Positions 29,701 through 44,700 of a DNA stretch of 64,000 nt are shown one piece after another. The stretch spans positions 62,001 to 126,000 of the forward strand of contig VTFK01000219.1 in assembly GCA_009617715.1 (NCBI GenBank). The letters are read 5' to 3'. The notes beneath the pieces are model-generated. The model worked only from the letters and a program-made list of their open reading frames with translations, was not told the DNA's origin and searched no databases. Origin of the DNA: Plectrocnemia conspersa (lineage: Eukaryota > Arthropoda > Insecta > Trichoptera > Polycentropodidae). The position numbers and the translations under genes were made by a program. The first letter of the stretch is position 1. Every line of letters starts with the position of its first letter.

Positions 29701-32700
29701 TTTATGGAAATTATTGCATAAAGTTTTTTACGATCTCAATGCTACCGGATCTGCGAGCTCGATTTTGGTCGTTTTTTATTTATATGGGACACACGGTGGA
29801 ATGTTATCCTATCTACACTACCTGTCTGGCCAATGTAATGAATTGCGGTCGCCGAAATTAACGAGAACTCTAGTCATATAAGGATGATCTCATCAGCAAC
29901 GTTTCTCAATACTTTTGAGTTTATTATAGTAGAAACAAATGCATAATAGTTTGATCTATTTTTTGCGTATTTTACCATGACATATATGTATATTTGAATT
30001 AAACATAAATAACCAATTTTCCTTGTTTATTTTCACACTTCGACTAATGTATGTTTACATTATTTATGATGTAATAATATGTGATAATTTAACAGATAAT
30101 GGTATTAAAAATATATAATCACTGTATCGTTATCTTTTATTCTTATCTTAAGCTTTTTTTTTAGCTCAAAGAACATTTCTCAATTTAAACATGTTTCTTT
30201 TGTTCAATTTCAAATTGGTGTTCAAATTCTATATAATTTTGTTTTGTGGTTTTTCATTAATATCTTCACTAGGTTTGTTCATTAGTTCATAGTTAACTTG
30301 GTAGAAACTTTGCTTATAAGTGAATCTAGGATCTCTCATACTAATAAAATTATAATTAATAGTCAAATACTATAAATTATCTCTGACCATTGACCTAAAA
30401 GACTCGAATCCCATTTTGGACCTTGGTGTTTTTTTTAATTCCTATCGTGTCTGGGAGATCGGATTATTATATAAATATAATTCCGATCGATCAACACAGA
30501 TTATGTTTACCTTGATTTTTGTAAAAGTTCTCTAATAATGAGCTACTTCAGATCATAGTGAATATGTTGTTTGTATTTAACAAACAATAATAATTAATTA
30601 TAGTCTTCGTCTAATTATTAATATTGAAAAAAACGCGGAAATCTCATTAGGTTAAAAAAACATAATCGATTGAGCTAGATCTAATTTTAGATTGATTCTT
30701 CACTTTGCTGAATTGTTACAAGATAATTAATATAAATTCTTATTGTAAATATTTTTTTTCTCAAATGAAGTATATCATATCTCTTACTGCCTTTGCATAA
30801 TCGTTATATTGTTAGTTACTTGACTTTCTATTACTTTTATATATTTATAATTTGCAAGTTTTTTCCTTCATTTGTACATTTTAATTTTTACTTCAATTAA
30901 ATATCTCTCCACTTGCATTAATCAATCGTTTTATTACATTGACAATATGTATGAAATATCACAATTTTTTAAATTTAATGTAACTGAACTTCGCAAGATC
31001 TTACAGTACACTAACGAATAATTGATTGGAATACCCAATGATCGGGCGAATTATTTGTGAATTACAAATTATTTGACTTATGAGCTATATCTTATATCTT
31101 AATGGCATTTTAACTAAGATTAACAGAAATAATTTCACATATTTATAGAAAAAAAATAGCACCAAAATCTTGTCCGGTGCAAAGTTCGTGACATAATATC
31201 TTAGATTAAAAATAAAATTACGTTAATGGGTAAAAAATGCTATTTTTTTATGTATTTAGCTCTATTTACCGGTAATACCGGTTTACCGAAAACTGGTAAT
31301 GCACGCCCTAGTATCAACATTAGTTATACTTTGAGTGTGATGCTATAGATTAATTAAAAGCATGGCTTATTCTTTATCAGGTTCTTACATATTATTTATG
31401 TATAATATCAGTAAGACTTTAGAAACACTGACTTTTTCAACCGTCATTTAGTTGACAGATAACTTCGCGAGATGCTATCAGGTGAGACGGGTTGGGATTT
31501 TTTATCGTCATCCTCATCTTGACCCATAGCAGACGCTTAGTGTTTTAGAACTTAATTTATTCGACGCCGATTTTGACGTTCCGTAATTGAAATTTACTCC
31601 ACAGAATCATCTTTTGACAGGGTAATTGCTCCGCTGTAATTGCGCGCATCCTTCGCCTCTTACGCCGTACTGTTATTTTCCGTGTGTGAATAGCTAAGAA
31701 AAAAATGACATTGGCGCCAAATAGGTGCAAAAATAAATATGCCATCATTACAAACTTCTTATTATGGTCAAATTTGATTTATATACAATTTCGCGGAAGT
31801 TGACCATCATGACATCACTGTGTGTTCGAGAGAAAAAATTGCGGAAAATCAAGTCGAGTGAGGCCGCGTGTAATGGCGTCACTGTCGCTGTTACAGTATG
31901 CAGTTAGATTAGAGAAAGGGTTGTGATGTCATTAATTGCGATGCGAATATGGATATATAAGCCACGTCGATTCCCTCTATGGCGAAAGAACAATTTCGTT
32001 CGAGGGCGTTGCCGCAACATCGAGGAAAGGATTTCGTCAAATAAATTAAGCTTTTTGGCTCCAATTAGACGATTGCCTCATTCTCGATTTTTTGTGCGCG
32101 TCGTTCAAAATGCTTTGGAATGTTAATTCATTTCACGCGTGTTTCAAATTTAATTGCAAGGGTAAAAAATGCGTTTTACTAAAAGCCTACTTCCTCTTCG
32201 TGGGCTGCCCTAGATATGTGGCGACAAGCGTAGGAGATTTGGCATCGAGTCGCCAGATAATGTCTAGTCTCTTTCAAGGCTCTCTCGTGGGTCGAAGGAT
32301 CGCGTGCCATCTGGTGTGAAAATCATATTATCAATCGCGCCGTGGGCGGAAAAGCCTAAGCGGCGTTGGGTAATCCCTTTTGAGCTTAAATAAGGATTTT
32401 GAGCTCGGTTCATCTAGGAAAAGCGTTCTTGTGCCTCCGATTCTGACCAGATGTTGTCACCTTGTAAGGTGGACACTTGAACCGAAGATGTAGGCGATTT
32501 GTTGACGACTGGAAGCGTGGGCTAGATCTATGGACGCGCAAGGTTTTCCATACGATCTGATCTAAATCAACGTCTTGTGTTTTTTTTTCTTACGATATAC
32601 CTGCCTTGAGGTCAAGATCAGATTGTATAATTGAAGCTTTACGGCGTTAAATTGTGATTTATTGTCATTTTGCATGTATTATTATAATTGCTCGATTGCA

Positions 32701-35700
32701 TACCTAGACGTGCGCGTAATTTGTGTAAATCATACTGTTGATGTTCCATCAATAATATCTATAAAAAATAAAGTTCATTATTTTCACTACAGATGGCATC
32801 ACTATCTTATTTTTTTAGAATAAATTTTCTTTTGGTTTGAAACTTTGCTAAAATTATTTTCTTTTTTTTCATGTAAAATATTATTACATATATTTATAAA
32901 TATAATTTTATTTATCACTCAATTGCATAGTTTTCATTATTATATTCTAAAAAAAATAAATAAACATAAATTTAATTGAACGGTTCGCTTTGCATGAACA
33001 CAAAAAATGACCCAATCATCTGGCTACCTTTCAAGAACGATTTTTTACACGCGTGAAAATTATCATAATTTAATGTATTTTTTTAACGGTGGTCCGTTAC
33101 TGTAAAAAAAACTAAAAGTAAAAACATCTCGCTTGCTTTTCTAGCGGAGTTCAAGGCCTTCAGTCGGTGCAATTAGTCGCATTCTTGAATTACCAGAAAA
33201 TCGCTTTCGAACGATTCGCATCCGAAGCTAAACCAAAGATCACGTCTCGGGAGGTTCGTGCGATCGATATCGAACCGTTCACGAACTGTGAGAATCGTTT
33301 TATTAGAGTTAACTGTTTCATTGTTACCTACCTGAGTCTCATTCGGTGCTATTGTGGTCCAATTAAACGCTGAAATTAGATTGATTTGTACTGTTACATG
33401 ATTTTATTGTCATTGTGTATTATATTTTTCATATTTATTAATGCGGATTTTGAACTTCAACATTTGCCCTTTAACTCAATCGTAAAAACAACGGTTCTTC
33501 TCTAAGATCGTGTCTTATAATTTTGCGCACGTATTTGCAGTCGATGATGTAATTATGTTATACAATTTTGCTTTACGGTTATGAATTGATATACTTTTGC
33601 TTTGATAGGTGATCAATATAGTTTATCATCATAATTAACAGTTGATTTTTTTTAAATATAATTTAATACACAAACACACTAAACCAGTATAACAACTTAG
33701 TATACTTATCTAAGTCGTAGAAAACAGCATATATGTTTGCTAATAAAATTCATAATTTTATAGTATTTTTAATATTCATTAATAAATTGATATTATGTAT
33801 GTACATATTTATATCTTATATTAAACCATTTATTTTATATCATAATTTGTGCAAAACATGATTATTAATATCGTTTTATTAATTAAGTTTGCAATAAAAT
33901 CTATATATACTCATATACGTCATATATTTTATCTCTAATCTGTAATTTATCACTTTAAATGGTTGTTCTCAAATACTGCATAACAATGAAAACTTTATGC
34001 TTAGATTTTTATTTTTACTTGGCATAATTGAGATTTTTAATTTCTTTACAATGATTCTTTACAATGTACGTTTAGTATCATTATTATTATATTATCTATG
34101 TTTACATGTAAGAATAATAGTAAACAAAATAATAATAATTCATTGTGATTCAATTTTTCACTCCAAAAAAATATCTAAAGTGTATCTAAATCTAATATGG
34201 GGGTATATACTTTTATATGTAGTCCACGGAGTTATGATGTATTTCCACATTGGCCTGCAAGATCATTTGGTTTGGCAGCCCCTGTTATAGACTAAAATGT
34301 GAAGATAGAGGTTTACATGTTATGTAATCAATGTTAAAGTCCTTATGTATCTTATTTTTGTCACACATCATTTATTGTGTTAAAATACCCAAAAATTGAT
34401 TACATTGAAAAACTCCAAACCATTAATTTTTAAATATTTAAAATTCATGACTTGAGGTTTCTACTTTAGAGGATCATATGTATACAAGACTTCGCTCGTT
34501 ATCTAAAATTGTACAAATAAAATGCTGATTACTTTAATCGCCGCAAAATCTCTTTGCTCTATGTTGCATCTTATATTTAAAGACACAATTTGATATTTCT
34601 AATATAGAATATCTATTTCAATGAAGAACAATTGTTAACTGATTGAATACCACCAGCACTGTTTTAATTGTAAATTAAAAATTGATGCAGCTCTGTTGCC
34701 ATATTAAAACACCAGATAACATCATCCGCATTGTTTGTTTGATCTAGTTCTACGAGTCACGAGTTTTTTTGCTCAGCTTGAATTCGATCATTTCGGCGCC
34801 CGAAGCGGAACTCTTTTAGTGAAATAGTTTTAAAGAATCAAACAACAAGCCCTGCATCTAAGCCCGGCCAGTCAAGCGGAAAGGTCAGCAACTGCCTCAC
34901 AATGCGTGAACCATCACTATTGCGATTCTCGATTGATTCTATGCCATCGAAGCGCACTGCAACATCCTGGTGCTCAAGATGGCGACCGAGACGGTCCACG
35001 GAGCTGGCATGTCTGCCGAGGATGCGGGGGCGCCAGCTGGTGTGCATTGCCTCCGACTCTGGCCAAGGTGTCCCCTCCCACTCACCTGCGATTGTTGAAA
35101 CGGTCCGCTAGTCTCGTGCCACCGCCGGCCGGTGTAGCACGTTGATACACTACTGCTTTTTAACTACACCCGAGTTCCATTATATTATACATACGATACG
35201 CGCGCGATTGCATAATAAAACCTATGTGTGTAGCCGGTGACCAGGTGTTGTAAACAATACGCAGAAAGGGCTTCCCTATGCCGATAATCACCTGTCAAAG
35301 ACGTGTCAAATTTCACATGGCAATACAACCTTTGCCTCTCCGTTTTTTACTTCATGTGTTGCTATTTTAATTATGTTTGATACGTTCTTATGTACATACA
35401 CATGAATTTATTCTTATCAAATTTCCGAACTCAAGATAAGCAATTGTTTATGATCTTAAATACTTTGTTTGAGTGTGTTTTCGCATTCTATAGGCGGCGG
35501 TGTTTACCTGATTAACATTTTCGTCACACGTGCGACGTCAACGCCCACTTCTCCAATGACATTTGTCTTATAAGAATCGCTAAATTGAGACATATGAAGG
35601 ATTTTCATTTTGTTCTTAATATTATATTAATATTTGAGTGCGTTTTAGTGCATTATTAACATTATGATTACGGAAAGGATCATTACATATATTTTATAAA

Positions 35701-38700
35701 GCTGATAAACCCGTGACTTTGTATATTTTATAACGATAGATCCATAGAATCTCTATTTAAATTATTTTTATAAAGCAAAATATTATTAGATTAGAATAAA
35801 CTCAAAATTTTCATATAAATTTATACGTATGTATTTACATGTGACACGAACCACATTTGCAAAAAATATCATTGCAGTTTTTATGAGCTTTTTTTATATT
35901 AAGTGCATATTATACTAATTTTACGTTTGATGATTAAATTACATGTGCTTATTAAAATATACATATTTAAATTTAATAAAAATTTCATATATGTAGATAT
36001 ACTTTATGAATTATCTGGCGATCACGAAAACATTGACGGAGTTTAAGACAAGTTTGATATGCAATGACACCGCTTTGTTTTGATGCCATTTATGTAAATC
36101 TACAGAAGCTGTTTAGCTTATAAATGATTTTTTTTCATTCTGAATTTTGTGTAAAACCGGACGTTCCTTTAACGATTCATACGCTTATGGCAAGACAATA
36201 GACATCTAAAAATATCCAGCATCCTGCGAATGTGGACAGTGTGAACTCCTCCCAAACGTGATTCATTCTCTCATAAGCGCTCTCGCCGGCGCCTCGTCTC
36301 ATTTAGTACCTAATAATCAACCTAATTAAGTCTTTGTGCGCTCACGTGAGAATAGGGTTTTTAGGCGGGCGTGTTTGTCAAATTTAATTGTAATTGCTGT
36401 GTGAAATTCGTCAGTGTGCTATACCAGATCTTTCGCGAACGCGCGAGTCGACCGAACGAACCGAACGAGAAATGTCAGTGCGAAAATGTCGATGTATAGA
36501 TTTGTGAAAGACACGCAGGGCAGCGGCGCAAACAAGCGACTCTTCGTCCAGGCTACTCTAGAGGGCGACCATGACGAATATCAAAGAACCGCCATGGCGT
36601 CGTCGTCGTCGGCTTCGAGGCCGCTCAAGTCGAGCCTGAAGAAGACCGGCCCTCCGATTACCACCAGCATCAACAGCGGTATGTCGATCAATGCGTCACC
36701 TGCGAATAACGGAAGTTCAGCGGACCCTTACAGCGGAAGAATAGTCCATGACGGAAACCAAACCCATTTCGAATTCGACGAGGCCAGCGCTCTGGCGACG
36801 TCCTATGGCGCGGACGACAGCCTGCTGGCAATATACACTAAAAAACGACTATCCACAGAGGTGTTGGGATCGTCTTTAGAATCGACGAAAGTGTCGAGGA
36901 AGCACGAGAACGGCACCAGAAGGATCACGACCAGGATAGTTCGCAAGGTGACTACTCTATCGAGAGGCGAAGAAAAATCTGTGCCTCACGAGCTCACGAG
37001 GAGAGCGGCCGGAAGAGAAATCAAAGATTCGACTGAATATGCTAAAACTACTGCAGTCAAAGCTATACAACCTAGGCGTGTAAAGGTAAATAAAACGTGT
37101 GTGACACACATTGAACGGCTATAAACATACAAGTAGGAAGTAATGTAATACGATACGTTTTGCGTCTAATCCGATTTTCACTTAAGCCATTTCATGAAAC
37201 TTGCAAATTAATCAATTTACGTACTATATATACATGTTTGTTAAATTATTTTTGTGTGCTATATGAATGAGTGTTATCTTTTAAATCGATACATTTTTTT
37301 CATTAGCTTTAACTTTAATTGACGCAAGTATTGTTTGCTTTTAAATTCATTAAATTTATTTAGATCATTTTAGAATAATCAACACGACGTTTTAAAATAA
37401 TTATATATAAGATTACTTACAGATACACTTACCTACATAAAGCTTTTATGAACTAATATTTGCATTTACCTAGAACGTTCTCTAATAAGTGTTATATTCG
37501 TGAGCTTTTAATGAGATGGACAAGTTTTGAGAAGTGTGTGGTGTATGTAAAAAAATCGCATGACTCACCCGCGGTTAGTCAACTTGATCCACCGTCGGAA
37601 ATAGCATCTTCATCACCAACCCTCTCAACGCGATTGGTCATAATTGTCGCTTGTTCAATATATGTCCTATTTATGACTTATTGTTGATATGTGTCGTTGC
37701 TCTCATCCGATCATTGTCTACCTGTACATATATGGCTTCTTAGCACTGTACGCTCATATATGGCCGTCGGACGCTCATCAGAATATCCAATTCTTAACTT
37801 GTGTCCGATGTTTAATCTTACGTACAAGATGGCGTGGTCGTCGGCCATAAAGCATTTAATAATAGCACCCGATCCGTTGCTATTTGGAATGGAAAATGCA
37901 TATTCGATAGCGATCTTTGCATATTTTTGCGAGATGCATTAGAAATCTGAAAATTTAACAGCGCTCGTAACATCATAGGCTGTTTTATTGTTTTCAGCGC
38001 CCCTGTAGCAGAACGCCATTAACAAGACGAATGAGTGTTTTATTAATGGCTTTAATGGGAAAAAAATATAAGACACATAACATCCAGTTCCCACAAAACG
38101 TTACCAAACTATGTGTATAGATAGTCGTCGCCGCGGATAGGAAAATCGAGGATTTCCTTTTTCGTACGACGGCTCTTGCATAATAAACGGTTAATGTCGC
38201 GTTGTTAACCGAGGTGAGCTTGAACACGGTCCCTCTCTCTAGCCACTGTTTTTTTTTGCGAAACATTTTATAATTGTTGTTACTGAACTAGCAGACAATC
38301 CTGTGAAAATTTACTTTTTTTTCGTCCAGATGCATATATCTACACATACATATACATCATTCACATCAGTTTAATAATTAATCAATTCTGTTACGTACGC
38401 GAGCAATTATGATGGCAATGATGAATTGAATTCTTGGTTGTTATAAAAAAAAGTTGCTTATATTAGATAACTCGTTCACACGTTTGCGGAGAACGGGCCA
38501 CAAAAGTTCGACGAAAATGTAATTTTTCATGTAAAATTTTGTAAAAAAGATACAGCATATTTACAGATTAAAATACTAGTTTCCGGTACGAAGATTTATT
38601 GTAAAAGCGATATGTGTTTTTTTTAACAAAACCTATTCGGATAGCACATTAAAACGTAAGCTGTGTAGAAAGGATCAGAAGATTAATAATTTTTTAAAGT

Positions 38701-41700
38701 TAAATTTATATGGAGCTCATAATACTTGCATGTGTATCTAAGCATATGAATATTCTATTTAAAGTAGTGTAATGATTTTTCATTGCTTACTTCATTCTAT
38801 TTATTAATAAGATATAAGTTATACATATTTTTACTTTTCATATTCTCAATATCAAATAACGTATGTATCATACATATTGAAATCTTTTTTAACCATTGTA
38901 CAGTGAGATATTGCTATGTAATAATCCAAAATTTTCGCTCAAATCCAAAATTTTCTGACTCCAATAGTAAAAGTTTTTCTTCTCCTTATTCAAATAAAAT
39001 GCCAACCGATTGATGATCTTTTTTAAAAATGGGGGCTATTCACAACATAAAGAATCATAGCTCTGTTAAAAAATATATTAGAGAAAAAACTTTATATATA
39101 GTAATTAAATGAAAATAAAAATTAAGCGTTTTTTGACATTTGGTTAACATATAAAAAATTTAAGGGCACGATAACTGCCGTAATTTTAATCATATTGACA
39201 TGAAACTCGCTCTAAAAATAGTTCTTATAAATATTTTTGCTGGGTTCATTAGTCTACCTAATCCGCTATCTTGAAGTAAAAATGTTTAAAAATAAAATTG
39301 AAAATATAATTTAAAAAAAATGATGGATATTTTAATCCTTTCTGATTTGTAGCGTGTACCTTGTGACTTAAGCTGATCAAAGTTTCCCACGGCGGTGTCC
39401 TATTTTAACGATGAAACCCATTTTTTTTCTTAGACCGTTAAAATGCTTTATCAGAAACCGAATCGGCCTTTTTATGACTTAAGCATAAGTTAATCCTTTC
39501 AATTGTTAATGAAAGAGTGGTTTCAACAGATGAATCCGATATAATAAAATAATAATAAAAATTTAAATATTTTTTTATACTTTTATATACAGAAATCTAC
39601 ATAATTCTTGCGGTTTTGTTTGTTATTCACAAGATTTCTGCGTATATTTGTCAATGTCGGCCGATTCTAGAAAATAAATAGACTGTAGGATCTTTTGCAC
39701 CTTAACAACGAGATATACACTGGCTTAATGTATAATATCTATATGGATAAATAATTTTTTTAATAATATTTATTATTATATTTTTACTTAATCAAAAAAA
39801 TTTGAGCAATTGTAAACTCTGGTTAATAATAATATGTGTACACTGTTGAAGCCAGTTACGATTACAATATTATGATAATTTTGCACAATTATTGCTTTGC
39901 ATAATATTATAATGTAGGTCTTGTTTCATGTGTGAAACTCGGTTGTTATGTACGTACAATTTTATTTTAAAAACAAATCTACCTTTAATATTATCATAAT
40001 AATCGATATGACGGACTGACTAATAAATTATGTTTATATAGCAAGTTTCAGCGCCTTGCAATTTACTATACTAATATTTAATTTAATAAATAAAAATATT
40101 ATACTACTCAATCGATATTATAAATATAATATTATGCATAGAGTCCAACCGCTTCACGGGCAATAAATTATGTTAAGTTTGCGCGGTCATTATTACTTTT
40201 TGTTATGAACGATTTATTGCGCGTACAATTTACTGTCCATATCTGCCTTACTATGTTTGCCGCAATCCTACGCATCGCCATTATTCTTTCTAACATTCGG
40301 CCCTAATTATGTCCGTTATGTATTTTACAAGCATACAACTATTTCGTACGATAGTATTAATGCTAAGTAGTGGCGTAGTTTCTTTCTTTGAAATATTATC
40401 TTTGATACTACGCCCATTCACAAGTGGAGCGCATAATTTCACCTTGAATACGCTGTTCCCGCAATTCAATCTCAACTATATCATTTTTATATCGTTCGTC
40501 GGAGAAAGATGTATTTTTAATGTTTCCACTTACAAGGAAGGTCACATGCGAGCACACACCTGGACGGACTTCCGTTACATCAGCTGTTTTTTCCCTTTTT
40601 AATGTTGCCTCTGCACTATTGCATTGTTTCGAATGGTTAATTAAACTGTAATATTCAAGGTACTATGACTATATTTTCATTGTGATTACCGATTACGATC
40701 TATCAATAATGAGACGAACCTTCGGAATGTCGTTCTGAATGTCACTACTGCATTTACCGTTTAATGAATGCTGATTATTGTCATGAAAAAAATTTAGTAC
40801 GTGTAATACTAGATATTTTCTCGATAGACTTCGACGAGCGGAGTAGCGCCAAACACGCGTTACAATTAAATGTTCTCAAAATGATATATCGCATTCCCAT
40901 GACCGTTGATAGTGCGACCGCAATGAATGCCTCTAATAAATTTCACCCACGCCAACCAGTCGTTATTAAGATTAGTCGGTTAACGGTGGTGGTTAGTGTT
41001 GGCATTCAGAGGTTATCTCATCTTTTCTCGACTTTAAAGCCTCGAGAGAGTTTGCATGCAACAAGGTATGCTTACGTAGGCGCATTTTGTTACTCACCTC
41101 TAAAAGAGTCGTTTCGGCGATGACATCATGGCTTCGTTTATAAATGCTTACTAGATGCAAAAGACTGCGGCTTTTTATGATACGCACTAGCCAGATGTGT
41201 GCAGTCCGTAACATACGTATATGTTTTATTGCCGAGCTTTACATAAAACTCGCACTTTACTAACTATCTTAGATCTGTTGGTTAATTAAAGCAACAGTGT
41301 TCAATCTTAAAAATAATTATTTTTTATGGTATTTAGTTTTTGTGCAACTTCAGCAGTTTCTAATAGCAGTCTAGAGTTTTGCCATACAACAATGGCACGG
41401 TGTTCGGATAAAACACAATACAACACACGGTTGTCGGGTCAGAAGGCAGAGCGTCACGCTACGAGGATTACCCCGCTTTTTTCGTTCACTCATCAGAACA
41501 GCAATGAAATTATGCGCCGTTGGTTGGGGGAGCGCCGCGTGCTCCATGTGTTGCATGCTGATTTAGTATTAATCCAGGAAGACATCTTTAAAACACCGCA
41601 GTAAACTGCTAGTGATGGTTTATGGAGAGATCAGTATTTCAATCTGTCCAAAATGTGTAAATTAGCATGAAGATAAGAATATTAACGTTTTCTTTTGTAA

Positions 41701-44700
41701 TTTATTCCACGCACGACAATTTACGATCAAGAGAATTATCGTCGATGTATAATAAAATCATGGTGTTTTTATGCGACGATTACTTTTTTTTTTATAAATC
41801 ACATATCACATCCCCTATCTTTTCAACAACCATTGATATCATCACATACAATTTGCATGTTAGTTATACGTAAATTTTTTTGGGTGCATTCGTATGCTCT
41901 AGGCTTTTCCAAAACAGGCTTAACTCTGCTTTCCGAGCGTTGAGATGCGAATAGAGAAACGACGGCTTCTGCAATTTTCAATGGTCTGGATTGAGTCGGC
42001 CTCCTCTTGATTTGAAGTATTTTAAAGTTCTGACGGCTTGAACTTGTCAGGGAAACTCCGAGGGAGTGTTTGAGGAAGTGATTGTTGGCTGCCCGCGTTC
42101 TGTATTTATGACCATGCTCCTTTCGTACCCGTGTTATCCTTTTTCAAGAGGTTTGCGACATATATCTTTCCGATATGTGGCTGGATAAAACACAATACAA
42201 AAAGGTTTTCTCACGGTGGTGTCCCATTTTAACAAAGAAGTTACTTTTTGTCTTTGACTAAAAGCTTTTCTACCGTTTTGAGGCCTGCCGATTTAATTTT
42301 TTTATTGGGTGGTCCAATTGTTGAATGAAAGGATTGCTTAACTGATGAACTCGACAACTACAGAGCAAACAAGACTATGTTAATTGATATTGTAGTATCG
42401 AGATATTAAGACATCTGCATTTTTATAATTTATAACAAAAATACAAAGTTTTATTGTGGATCATTATTTCAATGTGAAAGAAGCAGAAGGATATGTTATT
42501 TGATGTTTTATATTTTTCTCTTTCTTAACAAAACAACTGCTGAATAATTATGTAATGTATTTTATTCAATGGTAGGTAATGAAATTTTATTGTAAAAAAC
42601 TAGCAATTTTTTATGTAGGCTGTAGGCCATGCATGACTTAACTTTAAATCATATTTTTCCGGTAAAATAACAATTTAAAAAAAAATCAAGAACAATAACA
42701 TTTTAACTATACAATGTGACACATTCATGTCGTGAATTATATCTTTGACCTCAATTGAAAAGTGCAGTTAATATATTCTTTACTTGATGGTTAGATGTCT
42801 TCTAGTCTTTTTTTGAGTAATGCAGGTGTGTTCAGTTGAAAGAATACATAAATTGTTATGTTCTTGCCTCGGGGTCTTCATTTAGCAAACAGCTATTGTG
42901 CGATTTGGAACATGCAACGAAAACATTTAATAGCGTCTACACTTCTACAGTATCCTTTTGCTTTGTTTTTTTTTTATTGCCCAAGATTCGTGGTAGTAAA
43001 TTATTGGAAGGAGAATTTCGGAGGTGAATTATTATCGGTGAATGTTTATAGATAGCCCCCGACTTTTTATAATGTGGAGCGAATGAGTCTGCGGAATGCT
43101 GTTTTTCGTGCAATTTTCCCACTGCAAGACGTTTTCGTCGACACAATCCGTTGCCGCGTTTGAACGTGCGAATTCCCATTGTGTTTCTAATTGGTCGGAC
43201 GTGGTAATTGCTGTCTGTTCTTCGGCAAACTCATCGCGATCCTATCAAATTTAGTGTCGTGTGCGTAATTATGCAGTTCCTTTCGAGGTGGTGTCGCAAA
43301 AAAGATTATGCATGCTGTAACAATACGAGAATCCCACAAGAAAATGACTGCGGATGAAGTAATAAAAAATAAATATGAATGTAGAAATTGAAAACTCATC
43401 AGTTTCTGTTTTTTTTTAATACATATAAGCTATTCTTTATGAGCTGAAAATAGCTAATTTTTTAAACAATTTTCAATATCAGATGTACGACCTATATCGA
43501 TTTTAATTAATCATCACGATATTCATCCGTCGATTAGGAAAATCTAGGAAAATCTAGGTATACCTAATCTGTGATGATCGATCGGAATTATAATTAAATA
43601 AAAATCACTAATTCCGATCTCTCAGACACGATAGAAATTTAAATATATTAATCGAACATTTGATGTATTTCATTAATTATGAAAAATATTATCAATTAAA
43701 TGCCCGCCTCTGGACCTTTTGCAACAATATTTCGATGTCATTTTTTGTACATTTCGGGCGGTATCTCGACTATAACTTGGCGGATGTTGGTTTTTAAATG
43801 CTCCCAACATTTCGGGTTTGTTGGCGTAGACATGAAATACTAACCCACAAAAAATCAGCGGCATTAAATGGCATGATCTTGGCGGCCATTTGCCGTCACT
43901 AATGAAATAATGCGACCTGGGAATTTAATGCGAAACATCCAACGTTGCACCCGATGTGTGCAAGTTGCACCGTCTTGTGTCTCACATCAATATCTTCGAT
44001 TTCGTGCCAAAAATAATCGGTTATTATGCGCCTATAATGCTCACCATTGACTGTTACAGTCCGATCTTTATCGTTTAAAAAAATGATGCCGCCTGATCAC
44101 AATACGCATCAAACAGTCACTTTTTGGGCATGGGATGGTCTCGCATGAATCACATTATGATTTTCTTTGCCCCGTATGCGGCAATTTTGATTATTAACAT
44201 TCCTAGAGAGGTGGAAATGTTCCTCATCAGAGAATAAGATTTTCTTTAAAAAATCAGCAGCAACTTCATGCTGCTTTAACACCCAATCTGCGTAAATTCT
44301 TCGCTATCCATAGTCTCTGAGACTTCAGTTTTTGGGTTAATACAATTGAACAATTTTAACGCGTTGAGCGGTGGTTAAGCAATCGATTTCGTAAATGTGT
44401 TGTTGCAAACGAACATTTGACACTTTGAGCACGCGTGATTATTGACAGCTGTCTGATTTACAGTGCTGCCAACATAGGAAACTAATTGAAATGACCTGTA
44501 GATTGTGATACTTATTTTTGTTCTCTTCAATTTGAGCTGTCCTTTGAGTTTGAGAGCTAGTTTATAGAATATATACGATAACGATAAGCTTCTTATTTAT
44601 ATATATATATTTTCTCGATTTTAGTCAATTGACGAATAATTAGCTTATAAAATTATAAGTACATACTTGTCTTCAGTGCCATATCGTTCTGAAGTAGTGG

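Noticed and set aside
40764..41604. Open frames of 119 and 92 codons in intron 4
   Set aside because: No signal peptide, domain or conserved motif; composition like the surrounding intron.
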